Shown one piece after another: positions 14,895 to 16,406 of a DNA stretch of 16,406 bases. The position numbers and the translations under genes are program-made. Origin of the DNA: Terfezia claveryi (Eukaryota; Ascomycota; Pezizomycetes; Pezizales; Pezizaceae); NCBI GenBank assembly GCA_015179025.1, contig WHUX01000631.1, positions 1 to 16,406 of the forward strand. Direction: 5' to 3'. How positions within the stretch are numbered: the first letter of the stretch is position 1; every line of letters starts with the position of its first letter. The notes below the pieces were generated by a model that saw nothing but the letters and a program-made list of their open reading frames with translations, was not told the origin of the DNA and ran no database searches.

Positions 14895-16406
14895 ATTGAA
14901 AAACCGGCCTCCCAGGTCCCAGGAATAATTGGTCTAAACAACCAAGCATCACAATCCCAAGGCTCAAATCTCACTCCCTCTACTGCAGCCATTTCTTCCA
15001 GAAAAGAATTACCTCCATCAGAACCTTCCTTAGGCCCAGACATCTCTACCAATACCTCTGCGCCCCCAACGTCTACCTCAACACACTAATCAGAAAATGT
15101 GACACTCTTGCTGGAAGAACTAGAACTAGATTTTAGACCAGTAGACAAAGAAAAACCAGGACCATAAGAAACATCAGGATCCTGACATCCAGCCTCACCA
15201 GCTGCATGAGCTACCGAGCCAACAGAACCATCAGTTGAATGGAGATCATAAGGATCATCAGCCACCACACCATTAGCACAGAAAGGTGCCAAAGAAGAAA
15301 AGTAACTCGACGATTGTATCGCATAACCAGCTGCATTTAGTTGCAGACAGATGATAAAATCAGACATAATGGCATCTGAACTTAGTAAGAAGACTAAGAG
15401 GTCGAGACGGTTAACTATATTACCAGAAGATATTAAAAAATTAGTAGAAGAAACTACCACAAAGACCAGATTTGTAATTCCTAATATGGAAGGGGAAATA
15501 AATCTGCCCATGGATATAGAATTAGGAGAACCAGGTGGAGCAGGAACCAAACTATATTTTAGTATGGCTTTACCTCTCATACCAGAAGAATTTTGGGACA
15601 GACATCTTCCAACAATTAAGGAGATTTTGAAATACACTCGCTCAATGGGACATGCCCAACAGTATTATCCTGATGATACTCGACTCTTAATGGAAGCCAT
15701 AGCAAAACACTATTTATGGCTAACACCTTACCCATTCAAAGAAGAAGACTTAGAAATGAACGCATTTTTAAGTAAAGAATTAAAGAAACCTGTTGTTCCA
15801 CTTTTAAGGAAACCGAATTGGGTAATAAATAACTGGGAAGAAATAATAGCATTTATGATAAGCGGCACTCATTTAGAAGAATCAGCACATACCGCAGAGG
15901 ATTTTTTCAATCCTAGCAAAGGACTTCCAGAAGCGTTCCTGAGAACACCAAAAGATTAATCGAAAGGCAAAGGTCGAGTATCTGAGATACCAGAAAGGAG
16001 GACTGGGTCAGCCAAAGAACCAGACGATGAAGACCAACCACCACAAGAAATAGAATTACCGGAAGACGATGATGATCTAGATACAGGACTAGACCAACAG
16101 GAGTAGAAAATATAAGGAGGAGGACGAGACCCCGATGATAGTGGAGATAATAGCTCGGACTCTGATAAGGCATTATCAGTTGCAAGTCAAACTCTTAAAA
16201 GAAAACCCAAATGAGGAAAATCAGTTGAAGACTAGCAATGGGAATCTACAACAGGAATGGTTACAATGGGTAACCATAAAGCAACAAATGCTTTAAAAGG
16301 AATAAAGATTGATCTACCAGAAAAAATAAGAGGAGAAGACAAAAAATGGCAAGACTCACAATATTTTGACTCTTGGGCCATAGTAATACAACGTTGGTTT
16401 TTATCA
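14895..16406 (+). pseudogene. Gag-like polyprotein of element 5, twelve stops, partial
   Basis: One frame from about 14895 to the window edge (504 codons) without a frameshift. The best block, 15351-15959, is 202 codons (helical, with GHAQQYYPDDTRLL and NNWEEIIAFMISG). Before it is a Ser/Pro-rich segment, after it a strongly acidic one (repeated Asp/Glu near 16020-16100). The last 30 residues (LPEKIRGEDKKW, FDSWAIVIQRWF) resemble the start of the capsid region of fungal gypsy gags, with the Trp-rich FDxW...RWF pattern. Twelve stops, including 15957, 16104, 16110, 16212 and 16233, are all one transition from Gln, Arg or Trp codons. The gag call is an inference from that motif, direction and leader; I do not recognise the N-terminal half. 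Confidence 0.5.

Larger units (their letters stand above)
13973..16406 (+). mobile_element. Element 5: LTR retrotransposon, 5' part, open at window edge
   Basis: Promoter region, long structured leader and a gag-like frame in the same direction, cut by the window end. The left edge rests only on TGTTATATAAC; the LTR's right edge and the primer-binding site are not resolved. GTGGTATCCC at about 14775-14784 resembles an initiator-Met-type primer site over its first bases, but the evidence is thin. Confidence 0.5.

Noticed and set aside
15086..15637. 183-codon minus-strand reading frame
   Set aside because: It is antisense to the gag-like frame, which shows the consistent stop pattern of a mutated coding sequence. 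The minus-strand product is low in complexity (Ser runs) with no motif.

Overview
The window is a piece of a filamentous-fungus genome made almost entirely of transposable elements. No ordinary host gene, rRNA or tRNA is visible. The fungal reading rests on three things: chromodomain-bearing Ty3/gypsy (chromoviral) polyproteins, a Plavaka-type (CACTA-related) transposase, and a 52-bp GT-AG intron with a CTAAC branch site. Almost every premature stop can be made by one C-to-T or G-to-A change, as expected of RIP-like hypermutation or 5-methylcytosine decay. That leans towards a RIP-competent ascomycete, but Basidiomycota are not excluded.

Layout. (1) 1-2866, plus strand: 3' part of a chromoviral Ty3/gypsy element (element 1): RNase H, integrase, chromodomain and a complete 617-bp 3' LTR. 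(2) 2867-6024, minus strand: 5' part of a second copy of the same family (element 2): start of RT, protease, gag, a primer-binding site and a 617-bp 5' LTR. Its RT gene stops exactly where the LTR of element 1 ends, so element 1 appears to be inserted in element 2. (3) 6025 to about 9413, plus strand: a different and more decayed chromovirus (element 3), beginning in mid-RT exactly at the edge of element 2's LTR. Element 2 therefore appears to be inserted in element 3. (4) About 9414-10830: a two-variant 20-bp minisatellite, an unrecognised broken reading frame (9791-10339) and purine-rich sequence without a clear gene. (5) 10831-12106, plus strand: a Plavaka-like transposase gene with a conserved intron, nine stops and no frameshift, cut off by (6) a minus-strand Ty1/copia remnant (12107 to about 13928: 3' LTR, RNase H, part of RT). 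(7) About 13973-16406, plus strand: promoter, long leader and gag-like frame of another LTR retrotransposon that runs off the window.

The window thus holds two stacks of insertions: gypsy in gypsy in gypsy on the left, and Plavaka cut by copia, followed closely by another LTR element, on the right. Nonsense load follows nesting order: 2 stops in the innermost pol fragment, 10 in element 2 and 22 in element 3. The elements look coding-dead, but several cis signals are well preserved: TATA boxes with GATA-type sites just upstream, polypurine tracts, a likely Tf1-like self-priming site, and the intron signals.
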